A DNA stretch of 64,000 bases from Hemileia vastatrix (taxonomy: Eukaryota; Basidiomycota; Pucciniomycetes; Pucciniales; Zaghouaniaceae): positions 17,530,501 through 17,594,500 of the forward strand of contig JASXTE010000016.1 in NCBI GenBank assembly GCA_030280995.1, given 5' to 3'. This document shows, in pieces, positions 11,238-22,286 of the stretch. Below the pieces are notes generated by a model that was not told the DNA's origin, did no database searches, and was given only the letters and a program-made list of their open reading frames with translations. A program made the position numbers and the translations under genes. Numbering within the stretch: position 1 is the first letter of the stretch; every line of letters begins with the position of its first letter.

Positions 11238-13783
11238 TCATTCCATCACATCTCTCCCTAAAGACTCCAACATAAGCCCACCTACCCCACTATTAGGACC
11301 TCCAACACTACTAGTTTTAATTAACATTATGGTATGAAGTCGATCCAATTCATCTGCCCATTTATTTAAAGCTTGATAACTTTGAATATCTTGAGCAGAC
11401 CTGTAATCAAAGGTATGTAAATATTCTTCTGTTTTTTATTGTGATGAAAAGAGTTTCATCAACTAACTGTGAGTCAAGATCGAGTCTCCCATTGACTTGA
11501 TCTAATTTTCCTTGAATTTTACCATCTAAAATAAGAATCATCAAAATATCTTCTACTTCTTGACCACAAATTCCTAATTGCTAAGAATCCCAGATTCAGA
11601 CAATAAATAAAAGAAATCAAATGTTTATCATCATCAGGACGGGATATATAATCATCAAAATATGCAAATCATGAATTCACCCTGGCTAAGTAAGAGACTT
11701 CAAGTCGATTGTAAGAAGAAATTATGCTTAAAATCCATTGTGTTCTAATAGATTGAAGTACTTCTGGGATATATGTAGCAATAAACGGATCATCCATGAT
11801 GGTTTTCCGATTTTCTACCCAGAGACGAATGATCAGATAATGTCAAGTTGGGTGACGGTTAAAACACCAACCACGTATGATCTTTTCAGCTTCATGTACA
11901 TCCCTTTGCTGATAAGCATCGACCAATCGCGTCATTGCTACTATATCAGGATTTTTTTTATATCTGATATATCACATATACCCAAAAATATATAGAAAGT
12001 AAAAACAAAATTTAAATTGAACAACACCAAGTTTAATCATGACTTATCAAAACACTTTGAAACACGAAAAAGAGGTTGATTTACGGTTTGGTGTCTTGAG
12101 AATCAAAGGGGTCAATTTCGCTGTCCATTAACATGTGGGCCAGGACTGTGTACTTAAGGGAACTGATTCGCTGTGAGGATCCGGCCTCATCATAATTTCG
12201 AAAAGCTTCAAAAAAGTCGATTTGTGCTTTTGCCCATTCCCCTAAAAATGAAAAGGATAAAGGTAAGATGAAGAAGAAACTAACTAAATGGGAGAATTTG
12301 ATTCAACTCAGCGAAGACTAACCTTCCGACATATGCATTTTGCCTCCACATTCTCGAATAACACCCATGATTTTGGGATGGGGGATAGCTGATTTAACTT
12401 TCGTTGTCTTTTCATATATTTCCTATATTCGGATCAAATGAAAACCAGCTTAATTTAAGATATAGATAGAAAGATAGATAGATCACAAGGCAAAAAAGAG
12501 AATCGAACTCTGAGTTTTTGGTTATTTTTCATAAATGTGTACATTTGAATTTCAATCGCGAGAACTTCGAGTAACAGTGTACCAGAATTGTTGTCAGGTT
12601 CAGTGGAGCTACTATGATCCCGGTGAGCGTCTGGAGAAGGAGAGGAAATTGAATTATGGAGTTCGTGAATGATCTAGATACATCCACCCAAAAAAATTCC
12701 AACATGAGACCAAAAATGTAAGGAGCACCAAAAAATCAATTTGATTTACATCATTCAATCGGGAGTATTCTTCTCTTTCAAGCCAAATTTTAGCCAACTT
12801 TAAGTTGGTCTTCACACTCAACCTCTGAAGTTAAAAATGTAGACATACGTGAAGCAGGTAAATTTTGAGTATCCCAAAATAGAGAAGGAAAAAAAGATGA
12901 AAAACCAACATCATTTTTAGACGTACGGAGTGTTTTTTGGGTGACTTCATACCATTTTTCCATCAAAGCAGTATCCAGATCGTGAGCTGCACCAACATAA
13001 TCCAAAATCCCAGTGATAGATTTCTCAAACGCGTTTCTAGTTACGGTTGCAGTTCCATAAGCCAGAAGCTCAGAATAAGTCTGTAAGACAACCACTTGCA
13101 GTTCAATCAGTTTTAACAAGCAAGCAAAGAAGAAACAAAATACAAGGTAGATTATCCAAACAGAATGCAAACCTGCAAAGCATCCTGGTATTTCCGCCTT
13201 CGAAAGTTTAGTTTCGTACTTTGCTTCAATGCCTTGAATCCCCACTCTCCTTTAGGTTCTTCGTCATCAACAATACTGCGCCATTCAGCAAGAGCCAGTT
13301 CGGGATTTTCCATTTTAAGATTTTTGGCATGATAGTACTTGTTCTCGATATCAGCATCAACATCCTCCTGCTCATCATCTTCATAATCAAAGTCATACTC
13401 CTTTTTTTTTTTATTTTTGAACCAAGATGGCAGATGAAAAAGAAAACGATAAGAAAAGCCAAAGTTAATTGAATTTTTAGAACGGGCTGGTTTAAGCATA
13501 ATGAAAAAATCTGAACCTCATCGCCACCTTCATTGAAGCACCGATAGTCAGAGCGAAAAATAGAATCCAAAGGTGAAATTGTATTATTGTCATTATTCTA
13601 ATATTTATTTATCGAATTTAGAACGAGTGATTGAGATGAGGGGGATATGGTAGTTGACCGTGACTAACCTTCATCCATCACTGGAAATGATGACATTCGT
13701 AGAGGGATTTTCTCAGATTGGTTTGAATAGTTCTTTAAAAAATAAAAATAAAATAAAAACTTACTAAAATCATCATCAGACAT
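11238..13783 (-). CDS. CSN2: COP9 signalosome subunit 2 (CSN2), many short exons
   Basis: CSN2 is a PCI-domain scaffold subunit of the signalosome that removes Nedd8 from cullins. Reading back from the ATG at 13781-13783, the exons join to MSDDDFMMDEGGDEEYDFDY, matching the acidic start of animal CSN2. Then come [101 protein letters not shown] and a PCI winged-helix part ([20 protein letters not shown]). The C-terminal tail ends at the TGA at 11238-11240. The tail lacks the family's closing Lys-Leu-Ala and is Gly/Ser-rich. At least ten introns are implied, including microexons of 12 and 11 nt near the start (13665-13676 and 13517-13527). The acceptor before EYDFDY follows a run of A, which is weak. 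No inactivating change was seen. Confidence 0.9.
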
Positions 13784-14078
13784 GGTTGTGTGGTGCTTGT
13801 GAGCAGAAGACTTGAAGTGAGTTTGATTGGATCAATGGAGGAAGCTGCAGCCAAATTTTGTTGGATTTCACAGCCCAAGAATATGCATGCAGTTAACTGG
13901 ACTCCACAAAGGCAAACATTATATCTTCTTTTCAAGGTTAACAGTGGGTGAAATCACCAAAAGCTTGGCTGACTGTTTCCATTTGCTCAAGCATTTATGA
14001 GTTTAAACAGTCAAGATGCTATAGTGAAAGTTATCCCAAACTTTTGGTGAAGCTGCTGCCATTTCTGTTTGATTGATT
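13784..14078. other. Upstream region of CSN2, nothing recognised
   Basis: About 300 bp between the CSN2 start and a transposase-like fragment. It should include the CSN2 promoter. I see no repeat or ORF of note. Confidence 0.4.
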
Positions 14079-14233
14079 CTAAGGGTGATAAATTTGTTGA
14101 ATCACTTGGCACAAATTTTTAATCATATAAAGATCTGGACACTGAGAAAACCAGTCTTCAATGATTATTTTTGGAAATTCGTAACATTGATGAAAGGCAT
14201 TATATTTTCCATTAGAGGGAAAGTGACCACATA
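14079..14233 (-). pseudogene. Tc1/mariner-like transposase fragment, split by element 1
   Basis: The minus strand encodes EDWFSQCPDLYMIKNLCQVI, close to the Tc1/mariner signature around the second and third catalytic residues (family form: D-W-P-x-Q-S-P-D-L-N-P-I-E-N-L-W). The last catalytic acid of that signature (E in IEN) is K here, and frames are broken around it. Ty3 element 1 inserted right beside it, so any 5' part should continue at 33581 and beyond. I could not follow a convincing frame there. The family call rests on this one motif only. Confidence 0.4.
14229..14233. repeat. Target duplication of element 1 (ACATA), left
   Basis: ACATA here is matched by ACATA at 33576-33580, right after the CTGACA end of the split 5' LTR. 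Five bp is the usual duplication for Ty3-type integrases. Confidence 0.88.
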
Positions 14234-15032
14234 TGTCAAGAGGTCTTTCAAGTCTAGAAGGTTTTATAGGGAGGTCCAATGGCAGTAACGACATTTTTTT
14301 AAGGGTTTCAAACTCAGGTATGTATTTTCCTATCTTAAAGATTAATTACTCAAATAATAAAAGGTAAAGAGTTGGATTTATTATAAAAATTAATGAATTA
14401 GAATTACATTTTAATGTAAATACTAAGACAATAATAAATAGTAATAAAAGGATTGTAAGTAGTTGTAATAAAAATAAGTAAGTAAATGAATGAATAAAAA
14501 ACAACCAAGAGAGGCCTTATATAGGCAAAGGAGGGACAAACTACGGCAATGAAATTCTAAAAACAGTAGTATGAGAGAGAGAGAAAAAAGAATATTCAAG
14601 AAGGAGTATTTCAAATAACAAGGTTGTTCTAAAAAGAAGGCATCAAAAAGATGTATTTTAAAGATGTATTTACAGAGTATGTCAGAAATACATAAATTTA
14701 TTTAATATTTACTGTAGAAGTCAATTCTAAATAAGAAATTTGAATTTTTTGTATATATTTATTTTTATTTGAATATTTAAAATTTTATTTTAATTTAAAA
14801 ATCTATTTTTTAATATAAAATTTTATTTCTTCTAACCTGTCATTGAGCACGGTGTTAGAGAATAAAATATAAGAGACATTTTATATTTAATTTTACCATT
14901 CTGTAATTAGTTAATTTATTACAGGTAATTTTAATGTAACTAATTTAATCAAATAATTAAAATAATAAGGCATAGCTTCACCCAGTAAATAATTTATTAT
15001 TTTACTGGGTAAGTCTAGTAGCCTGGCTGACA
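14234..15032 (-). repeat. 3' LTR of element 1
   Basis: 799 bp, starting TGTCAAGAGG and ending CTGACA on the plus strand. It aligns end to end with 23132-23413 plus 33041-33575. Purine-rich AGAGTGAGGGAG (minus strand, 15033-15044) adjoins it and is the likely polypurine tract for plus-strand DNA priming. Confidence 0.9.
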
Positions 15033-15044
15033 CTCCCTCACTCT
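15033..15044 (-). other. Polypurine tract of element 1
   Basis: The minus strand reads AGAGTGAGGGAG directly before the 3' LTR. The position and composition are those expected of the plus-strand primer of an LTR retrotransposon. Not tested further. Confidence 0.55.
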
Positions 15045-15065
15045 AGAAAAACGATAAAAAAAATG

Positions 15066-17240
15066 CTATGATTTTTTCTTTTTATATTTCTTTAGCAGAG
15101 TAGGAAGAATAGATATTTCCTTCCCAGGTATCCAAGAATCATATTCAGAAGATTTATTCTTGAATCTCAATAAGTATTCTGTACCTTTTTCAGCAGTAAC
15201 TATTCTGTCATTTAGAATCTTATCAATTTCTGCTGTCTCAGTGATTTCATTAGGGGTATTTTTTGGTCTTCCCCTCCTTTTGGGAAATAAATCACTATTG
15301 GATGTATAAGGTTTTAAAAGAGATATTGGAAAAACAGGATGTTTTCTGTCATATGGAGAATACAAAATAACTTCAACTGCATTATCACCAACCATTCTTC
15401 TTACAACAAATGGACCAACAAATGGGTCTTTCAAATTGTTATTACCTTGTAAATTGAAGTGGACTGTAGAAATAAACACCTCATCACCCTTTTTAAAAGT
15501 GTATTCTTTATGGGATTTGTCCCATCTCTTCTTCTCATATTCAAATGATTTTTCAATACATTTTTGAGCATGACTTCTGCAAAGTTGTTGCATTTGAAGA
15601 AAAGATTTTACACCAGGATGTAAATCCAATTTAGATATTTTATTATTGTGAATTTGGGCAGGAGTATTTGGAACATATCCAATCCAGAGCTCAAAAGGCT
15701 TTCTTTGAGTAACAGAATGGACAATGCTATTATAAGCAAATTCCAACCCAGGCAGTAAGGTAACCCAATCATGAGTGAATCTGTCATTGTCTTTATACTC
15801 AAGGCCAAAGGCACAGTACCTTCTTATCATGTCCTCTAGAGTCTGAATCATTCTTTTGGCTAATCCATCAGTCTGAGGGTGATGGGCAGTAGATAGTTTC
15901 AGATCACAACCACAAACATCCATCAGAGACATCCAAAATTCAGAAGTAAATTTAGGGTCTCTGTCAGAGATTATGGCTTTAGGAAAACCAGCAGTATTAA
16001 ACATATGAGACCACCATAAGAATGCTAAATATTTAGTGGAAACATCCTTGTGAGTAGGGATAAATTTACACATTTTTGTGAATCTGTCCACAATAACCCA
16101 ACAAGAGTTATAACTGTCTTTTCCAGAAATAGGTAATCCTGTTACAAAATCCATGTTTATTATCTGCCATGGTGCATTAGGAGGTTCAATATGTTGCATT
16201 AATCCAGCTCTCTTACCAGTTAATCTTTTTGATTTTTGGCAAGAATCACAAGACTCAACATATAATTTGGTGTCTTCAGACATACTAACACACCAAGCAG
16301 TGTTTTTAATTCTGATCATTGTTTTTTCAATATCAAAATGTCCAGCTAATATGTCATCATGATAAATTTTAAAGATGATTTCTTTCATAGAAGGATGAAT
16401 AACAATGACATTACTCAACTTCCTTCTATAATATAGATATCCTTCATCAATTGAAAATTTACCTTTCTCCAAAGCCTTTTGGTACTTTGTTGGAAGGGTT
16501 TTAATTAATGCTTGTATTGAAGCATTCTTTGGATCATTTAATATGGTGCATAACTTTTTTAAGTCAGTGTCCTTATCATATGAATCCAGAATAAGCTGTA
16601 ATAGATCTTCCACCATATCAACCACATATATCCCATAAATATGAATAATTTCATCCTCAGGATCATAAGCAGGATTAGAGTCATCATTTGGTAAAGGTAA
16701 CCTTGATAACATATCCACATTTGAGTGAAAAATACCAGCCCTATGAATAATTGTCATTCTCCCTCTGTATTCCTGAACAGCTAACTGCCATCTGAACATA
16801 TGTCTGTTAGGTGTTTTCAAGTTTAAAAGGGATTTAACTGCACTGCAGTCAGTAACAAGTTCAAATTTCTGGTCATCTAGGTAATAATGTAGCTTTTCTA
16901 GAGCCCACACAATGGCTAAACATTCAAGCTGAGTGGCACCATATTTCAATTCACTATTTCTCAAGATTCTTGAAATATAACAGATTACTACTTCTGATAC
17001 TTTATCATTCATCACTTGTTTTTGATGGAGGGCAGCACCAAGACCAATAAAACTGGCATCAGTGTACATAACAAATGGTTGATTAAAGTCAGGTAAATCA
17101 AGAATTGGTGCTGACATCAAACAGTTTTTCATAGTGTCAAAAGCTCTCTGTCTTTCACTAGTCCAGACAAAAGCAACATCCTTTCTAGTCAGTTGGGTAA
17201 GGGGTAAAGCTATAACTTGGTAATTTTTAATATACTGTCT
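15066..17240 (-). pseudogene. pol: Element 1 pol: RNase H, integrase and chromodomain
   Basis: This is the 3' part of the polyprotein and is one open frame after the stop at 17241-17243. In order: RNase H (YTDASFIGLGAALHQ; LECLAIVWALEKLHYYL), integrase zinc-binding region (C-x2-C in ESCDSCQKSKR), integrase core (NMDFVTGLP; AIISDRDPKF; HHPQTDGLAKRMIQ), a GPFVV..M type region and a C-terminal chromodomain-like segment (EYLLRFKNKSSEYDSWIPGKEI). In element 2 and the family the third catalytic residue of the integrase core is Glu in DGLAERM; here it is Lys, so the integrase should be inactive even where the frame is open. Chromodomains on such integrases direct insertion to heterochromatin in related elements. 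Confidence 0.9.
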
Positions 17241-18071
17241 TTAGTATCCACACATTCCCAAAAAACTCTGGAGCTCTCTAACTGTGGTAGGAGCCTTCAC
17301 CTGCTGTATAGCTGCCACTTTATTTTGGTCAACACATATCTGTAACCCTGAAACAACATGACCCAGCACTTTTAAGGAATGAAAACCAAATTTACATTTC
17401 TTCAAAGCAAGTGTCTTATTTATTTCATCCATTTTGTGGAACAATTTACACAGGTGGTTGAGATGGTCCTCAAATGTTTTTGAGAATATAATGATATCAT
17501 CAATATAAACCATCAGCCATCCTTCAATCATCTCCTGATGGAATGTGTTATCCATAACTTTTTGAAAAACTGAAGGGGCATTTTTAGGACCAAATGGCAT
17601 CCTAATACACTTATAAATACCCATATGAGTAGCAATCATCAGAAAATTCTGGGAATTCTTCTCAACAGGTACCTGGTGATATCCCTTGTTACCATCCAAG
17701 CAGATTATATATTTAGCACCTTGTAAGGTAGCATGTATAGAGCTAATTCTAGGTAAAAGTTAGATATCATCAACAGTATAAGTATTAAATGCTCTATAAT
17801 CACCACATAACCTGGCTTTATCTCTCTCATAAGAAATTAGGACAGGTGAGATAACACAATATTTAGGTGTTTCAACTACCTTTTCAATAATATTCATTTT
17901 CAAAAGGGTAGAGATATTATCCTCAATATCTTTTCTCTTTGTGGGAGAAGCAGGGTAAGGCTTCTTCTTCAAACTAGGTGGTATTTCAGTTAATGGACAA
18001 GATAATGAAAGTTTCATTTCTTCCTTAACTAATCCTACTTCATGTGACCCATGAGCAAAGGCCATAGGAAA
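17241..18071 (-). pseudogene. pol: Element 1 pol: reverse transcriptase, broken by nonsense codons
   Basis: The RT fingers and palm are readable: YPASPTKRKDIEDNI, VISPVLISY, ARLCGDYRAFNTYT, DGNKGYHQVPVE, MPFGPKNAPSVFQ and the catalytic YIDD in MVYIDDIIIFSK. Compared with element 2, TAA codons interrupt at 17760-17762 (just after TVDDI) and 17241-17243 (just after GMCGY). The frame is otherwise conserved, so the damage is point mutation and not rearrangement. It follows the protease segment in the same frame. Confidence 0.88.
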
Positions 18072-18893
18072 TTATTTAATCAATTTAATGATGGAATCTT
18101 TATCCTCACCAGAAAGTTGTTCTCCAAAAGAAGCACTGTCAATTTCAGACATAAGAGCATGCATTTCCTTTTTAGACCTTCCTTTATATTGAATCACAGA
18201 ATTACATGTGTTCAATTCTGGTTTTAACAATTTTTTGGGGGAGGAAATCTTAAATTTTCTCTTCCCATTTATCCCCATTGTGAAGCATTGATTTGAAGGA
18301 TCTAATTTTATGCCATATTTGGTTAAAATGTCATTTCCTACAATAAACCAACTTCTTAAATTATCATTTTTCATGACAACAAAATCACAAATAGCTCTTA
18401 CAAAACCATGGTTATTTTTAAAAAATACTGTGGCTTTGTATTTACCAATGGGGGACAAAACAGAGCCATAACCTCTCCAATTTTCAGAAATGATAGGCAT
18501 AAGCTTTGATTTATAGTCTTGATCCACTGAAGCAAGTGCTTTTTCAGATACTACACTTCCTCCAGCTCCAAAATCCAGAACAACTTCAATGCTGGTTCCA
18601 TTGATCAAGACTGGTGCTTTGAGAGGGGCAATAACAATTGAGCTATCCTCAATGTTCCTTATGATGTCAGAATCCTCAACTGTAGATAAATCATTATTAT
18701 CAATATCAATAGTATTTAAATAATGAATATCTTCCTCCAGCATCAAGATTTCTTGTTGAGATTCATATGAAATATTACTGGCACAATCACTTGAAGTATC
18801 ATCCAGTTCTATTGTGTCATCAGCCTGCTCCTCAGTTTGTTCAACAAGATTTATCCTCTTGTCACAAACATGGCCTTTCTGCCAAGGCTTTTT
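18072..18893 (-). pseudogene. pol: Element 1 pol: aspartic protease region
   Basis: Starts after the nonsense codon at the zinc knuckle and ends at a TAA at 18072-18074 (family residue Ser in LIKSYPMAF). The retropepsin active-site triad appears as VLDFGAGGSVVS. Element 2 has ILDTGAAGSVVS, so Thr to Phe at the DTG motif would disable the protease. An acidic spacer (DTIELDDTSSDC) separates it from the zinc knuckle. Confidence 0.85.
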
Positions 18894-19516
18894 TCACTTG
18901 AAGCAAGTGTTTGTTGCATACTTTTTAGGTGAAACAGGGGCAGAAGGTTTACCAACCTTTTCCAGAGGTTTCTGTTGGTAAGTGGAGGATTTCTCCAAAG
19001 GGGTCCTAGGAATGAATCTTCTGGAATCATACTTGTTGTTTAAAAGGATCTCATTACAAGTATTAATGAAAGAAGAAGGTTCTCTGGAGAACTGAGTCCT
19101 AGCCACTATCAAGTCTCTCAAAGACATTGGCAATTTATAAAGGATCCTGTCCTTCCATAACTCAAACTCCATATTTGGGTCCATTGCCCTCAAGATTTTT
19201 AAAATTTTCATTAAGAACTCAATAGGTTTATCAGTAGAAGAGCTATATCTAGTTTCCTCATACTGCCTTTGTTGAGCCATCCTGAACTTGGAGCTACCAA
19301 ATTGTGCTTTAATCAATTTTTTCCAATCTTCCCATGAGTAGTCATTCCTATCCAGGAGAACAGATTCATACCACATTAGGGCAACATTGGTAAACAAAGA
19401 AATTAACTTAGACACAATTTCCTCATCTGGGAGTTTGTAAGAATTTTTTAAGTTATCAATTCTGCAAATGAATTGCTGCCAATCAGAAGAAGAATCACCA
19501 TCAAATGATGTATACT
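18894..19516 (-). pseudogene. gag: Element 1 gag, 3' half (capsid-like and zinc knuckle)
   Basis: Carries the retrotransposon Gag block SDWQQFI, KLISLFTNVALMWYESVL, SWEDWKKLIKAQFG and a KLPMSLRDLIVART region. It ends in the CCHC knuckle NTCFK-stop-KKPWQKGHVC. The TGA at 18894-18896 sits exactly where element 2 has the second Cys of CYKCNEPWVKGHTC. The 5' end is cut by the solo LTR at 19517-20693, and the joined sequence continues into KNWPKFDQY at about 20700. Confidence 0.88.
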
Positions 19517-20693
19517 TTTCAGTATAGTCTAGTATATAAGTATGATATAATAGTGTTTATTTATGGTCCTACTACTTATTAATAAATTATTTAGTGATTA
19601 AACCTCAGGGGAAGACTAATAAAATAGTTATACTCAAATAAAACTCACAATACTTGGATTTAAATGCGTGCTAGTGGTGGGAAATAGATGAATATAATAT
19701 AGTTATAGCTTATATAAAGAAAATATCAATTTATAACGGCTTTATAATATATCTTTGAATAATAATAATTGTGTTATAATGTTTGTTTGAATTTTAGTAA
19801 GTGAATGATGTCTAATAACCGTCAAAATCCTCCCTTACTTATACCAAAATCCACTGGATTGCACAGACCTTCAATCCAGATGATGTCACTGCTATCCCCG
19901 GAAATTACAGCACTGTGAGGGCCCATCACCTCCCCATGGCGTCCACTTCAAGCAGATTCAACACCCAGACCTCCAGTAAGGACCCTCCATCACAATTAAT
20001 GATAACACATATCTATACCACAAATAGAAAATCCAGATAAAAGCGGATACCATAAAGAAACAGGTAAAATAAACAATCAAAAAGAGATTTAATGAAACCA
20101 AAAGCATATAAAGGAAACAAATAAAATGTCCAAGCCCCCAATAACATCCCCAAGCATCCATATTAACCCAGAAATGTCCTTCCAACCCATAAATCCGTGA
20201 ATAACCATCCAAGGAAGTAAATTAAGTTGTCCAAACTGGGTGTATGCGCCTGATATAGGTGTCTACGCTTCTGTAGGTGTTGTGAGTCCACTGATTTCGT
20301 CTATATGACCTAAAATAAGCAGAAAAACAAAGGTTATAGGCTATTAAGGGGCTAAAACCCACTTATATACCTAAATATACATAATATACTGCATATTTCA
20401 CTGAATATGAGATTTATGTATACATATAAGCTTATGTATGTCAATAATTACTTCATATCACTTAAGATAAGTATATTATGACTCCATTAACACCTTAATA
20501 AGTATTATTAGGCCATGGATAAGCTATTTAAACTACTATAAGTTATATAATAGAATATTAATTATATATATATATAATAAAATAATATATATTATTATTT
20601 TAACCTTATTTTTAAGATATAAGCTTAATCTACTTAAGGTTATCTTATTTTAAGCATAAGAAATACTCAGTCCTAGGGATATCTAGGCTGACA
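19517..20693. mobile_element. Solo LTR inserted in element 1 gag
   Basis: The segment ends TCCTAGGGATATCTAGGCTGACA-like on the plus strand, closely resembling the terminus of the element 2 LTR (CTGGAGATATACAGGCTGACA-like). GTACT follows at 20694-20698. On the left, GTATACT (19510-19516) looks like the same duplication with a 2-bp slip, and the LTR start has mutated from TGTCAG to TTTCAG. Element 2 has an uninterrupted gag frame at the equivalent point (DQYPSFDGD), which proves an insertion. No internal region is present, so it arose by recombination between LTRs. Length 1177 bp. The ORF-like strings inside are chance. Confidence 0.8.
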
Positions 20694-21671
20694 GTACTGG
20701 TCAAATTTTGGCCAATTCTTTTGATTTGAAGGAGCCTCCTTAGTATTAGCTTGTTTCTTAGTAAGAAGCAGCTGTAACTTCTCCAATTGTGCAGTAACCT
20801 CATTGTTTAATACTTCTGTAGAAGATCCTGGTGCAGCATCAATTTTTGATGGAAACTCAGTGGTAACAACTGGCATTTCTGAATCTAATTTTACTTTAGA
20901 TGAACTAGCTACAGGTAAACTTGGAGCATCCCATACCATATTTTCCTTCAAAGAAGTTTCAGAATATTTTTGATCATTAAACAATGAATTCAATTTTTCT
21001 TCAATGGTTGTTAGTCTGGTTTTCACTCTTGGAAGACTAGATAAACTCTCATTGACTGTTGCAAAAGATAACTGGGTTTTATTTTGAAAAGATAAGTAAT
21101 GATCACTCAATCTTTTCAGTTTCATCTTATCTACCTCTAGCTCCAGGCAACAGGTAGATACAGTATCTTTCAGTTTAGACAAATCATTTTTGATATTTTT
21201 CCATAAAGCAACTTTCTTTACATGGGTTGCTTTGTAATGACACAAATCATCAGAAACTCTCTGTAACTCACTCCTCAATTCTTGATAACCCTGTTCAGTT
21301 AACAAGCTATTATATTTATGAGTCGATTGCATGTTGTTCATTATATGATTTTGTTTAGAAATAAAATCCCTCAAATATTCATCATAAATGTTAGCTACAT
21401 CTGGAGTGTTTCTCAATAAGGAAACAGAGTAACTTTCCAGATTCTCATAAAAGTCAGGCTCAAGTGTTTCATCAATAATAGCCATATCAGGATTTATCAT
21501 TGAAGTAGCAACTAGAACTAAAGGATTAGATAAATTTGAAATTTGAGAAATTTTTCTACTGTTCTCAGCCTCTACAGGTCTCACAGTCTCATCTCCTCTT
21601 CCAGAATTACCTGAAGGAACTGAATCAGTTACAAGAAATGGTACTTGAGATTCAATAGAGGGGCTTACCAT
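20673..21671 (-). pseudogene. gag: Element 1 gag, 5' half (coiled-coil N-terminal part)
   Basis: This frame starts at the ATG at 21669-21671, which overlaps the TAA of the preceding ORF (21665-21667). It encodes an acidic, heptad-rich region (YQELRSELQRVSDDL; CCLELEVDKMKLKRL; SLPRVKTRLTTIEEKLNSLF), then KEAPSNQKNWPKFDQY. There it runs into the inserted solo LTR; the true gag part ends at about 20694. The corresponding region of element 2 has the same layout (LERVEIEVANIL-like heptads, TSQKNWPKLDQY). Confidence 0.82.
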
Positions 21672-22153
21672 GGCTTGGGAAAGACTTGGATGTGGTTGTT
21701 CTTTCTACTTCTTCCTCCTTGATAGGGATGAGGAGGTGTTGGATTGAACTGATTTGTTCTTTAAGGACCTGCCTGAGGTGCTTGTTGCTGTTGATGTTGG
21801 AACAGATAATCCCACTGGGTGTTCAGCCAATCCCACTTCCACTTTGAGACTTCAACCTTTTCTTGTTGCTGGGGGGCCAGTTGTGGAAGGGCTTTTGGAG
21901 GAGGAGGCTTATTCTTCTCTTGAAGAAAAGACTCTATGTTTCTTATCTTGTCTTCTAGACAGTCTATCCTTGACCTCAGCTTGAGGTTTTCTGTCCTCAA
22001 CTCCTTGATGTGAGTAGAGAGATTTTTTACCTGCTGGTTTATGGGCATCTTTTTTATCTTCAAGCCTTTGGGAAGCTCTTCTGGGGGGTTTATTGAAGGT
22101 TTTTGCTCCTGGGCATTTGTCTCTACCAGAATCTCCACTTCCTCCATTTCCAC
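21665..22153 (-). pseudogene. Element 1 'ORF B': coiled-coil protein with SKWKWDW motif, upstream of gag
   Basis: I do not recognise the family. The product has an acidic start (MEMEEVEILVE), a leucine-heptad coiled coil (VKNLSTHIKELRTENLKL, RIDCLEDKIRNIESFL), a proline-rich stretch (KPPPPKALPQLAPQQ) and VEVSKWKWDWL. The frame meets a TAA at 21761-21763, then reads on in the same frame as a Gly/Arg-rich tail ending PW-stop at 21665. Element 2 has the same order (coiled coil, Pro-rich, VSKWKWDWY, Arg/Gly tail, PW-stop) at 30422-30886, so the reading frame has been selected. The stop overlaps the gag ATG. Possible roles are an accessory nucleic-acid-binding protein or the N-terminal exon of Gag. 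Confidence 0.65.
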
Positions 22154-22286
22154 ATCCTGATTGGTTCAATGATTTATTAATTTGAGCTAAGTGTGTGGTT
22201 AAAGGAGAACTCACCAAAGTAGCCTCATCATACTCAATCAGATCCAGTTCATCTTCATGTGCAGCAGAAAAACCTTGGTCAGTCAT
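21909..22286 (-). CDS. Element 1 'ORF A': first ORF after the leader, overlapping ORF B
   Basis: A 125-residue frame starting MTDQGFSAAHEDELDLIEYD and becoming very basic (KPPRRASQRLEDKKDAHKP). It overlaps the start of ORF B in another frame. It is the first ATG-initiated frame after the LTR and leader. Element 2 has a comparably placed, basic 94-residue frame (30675-30959), although the two sequences resemble each other little. It could be an independent product, or the translation start from which ribosomes or splicing move into ORF B. Function unknown. Confidence 0.45.
   Translation of the reverse strand: MTDQGFSAAHEDELDLIEYDEATLVSSPLTTHLAQINKSLNQSGCGNGGSGDSGRDKCPGAKTFNKPPRRASQRLEDKKDAHKPAGKKSLYSHQGVEDRKPQAEVKDRLSRRQDKKHRVFSSREE

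Noticed and set aside
19958..20212. Aromatic-rich 84-residue ORF on the minus strand
   Set aside because: It lies inside the solo LTR that interrupts gag, and no related frame was seen in other LTRs.
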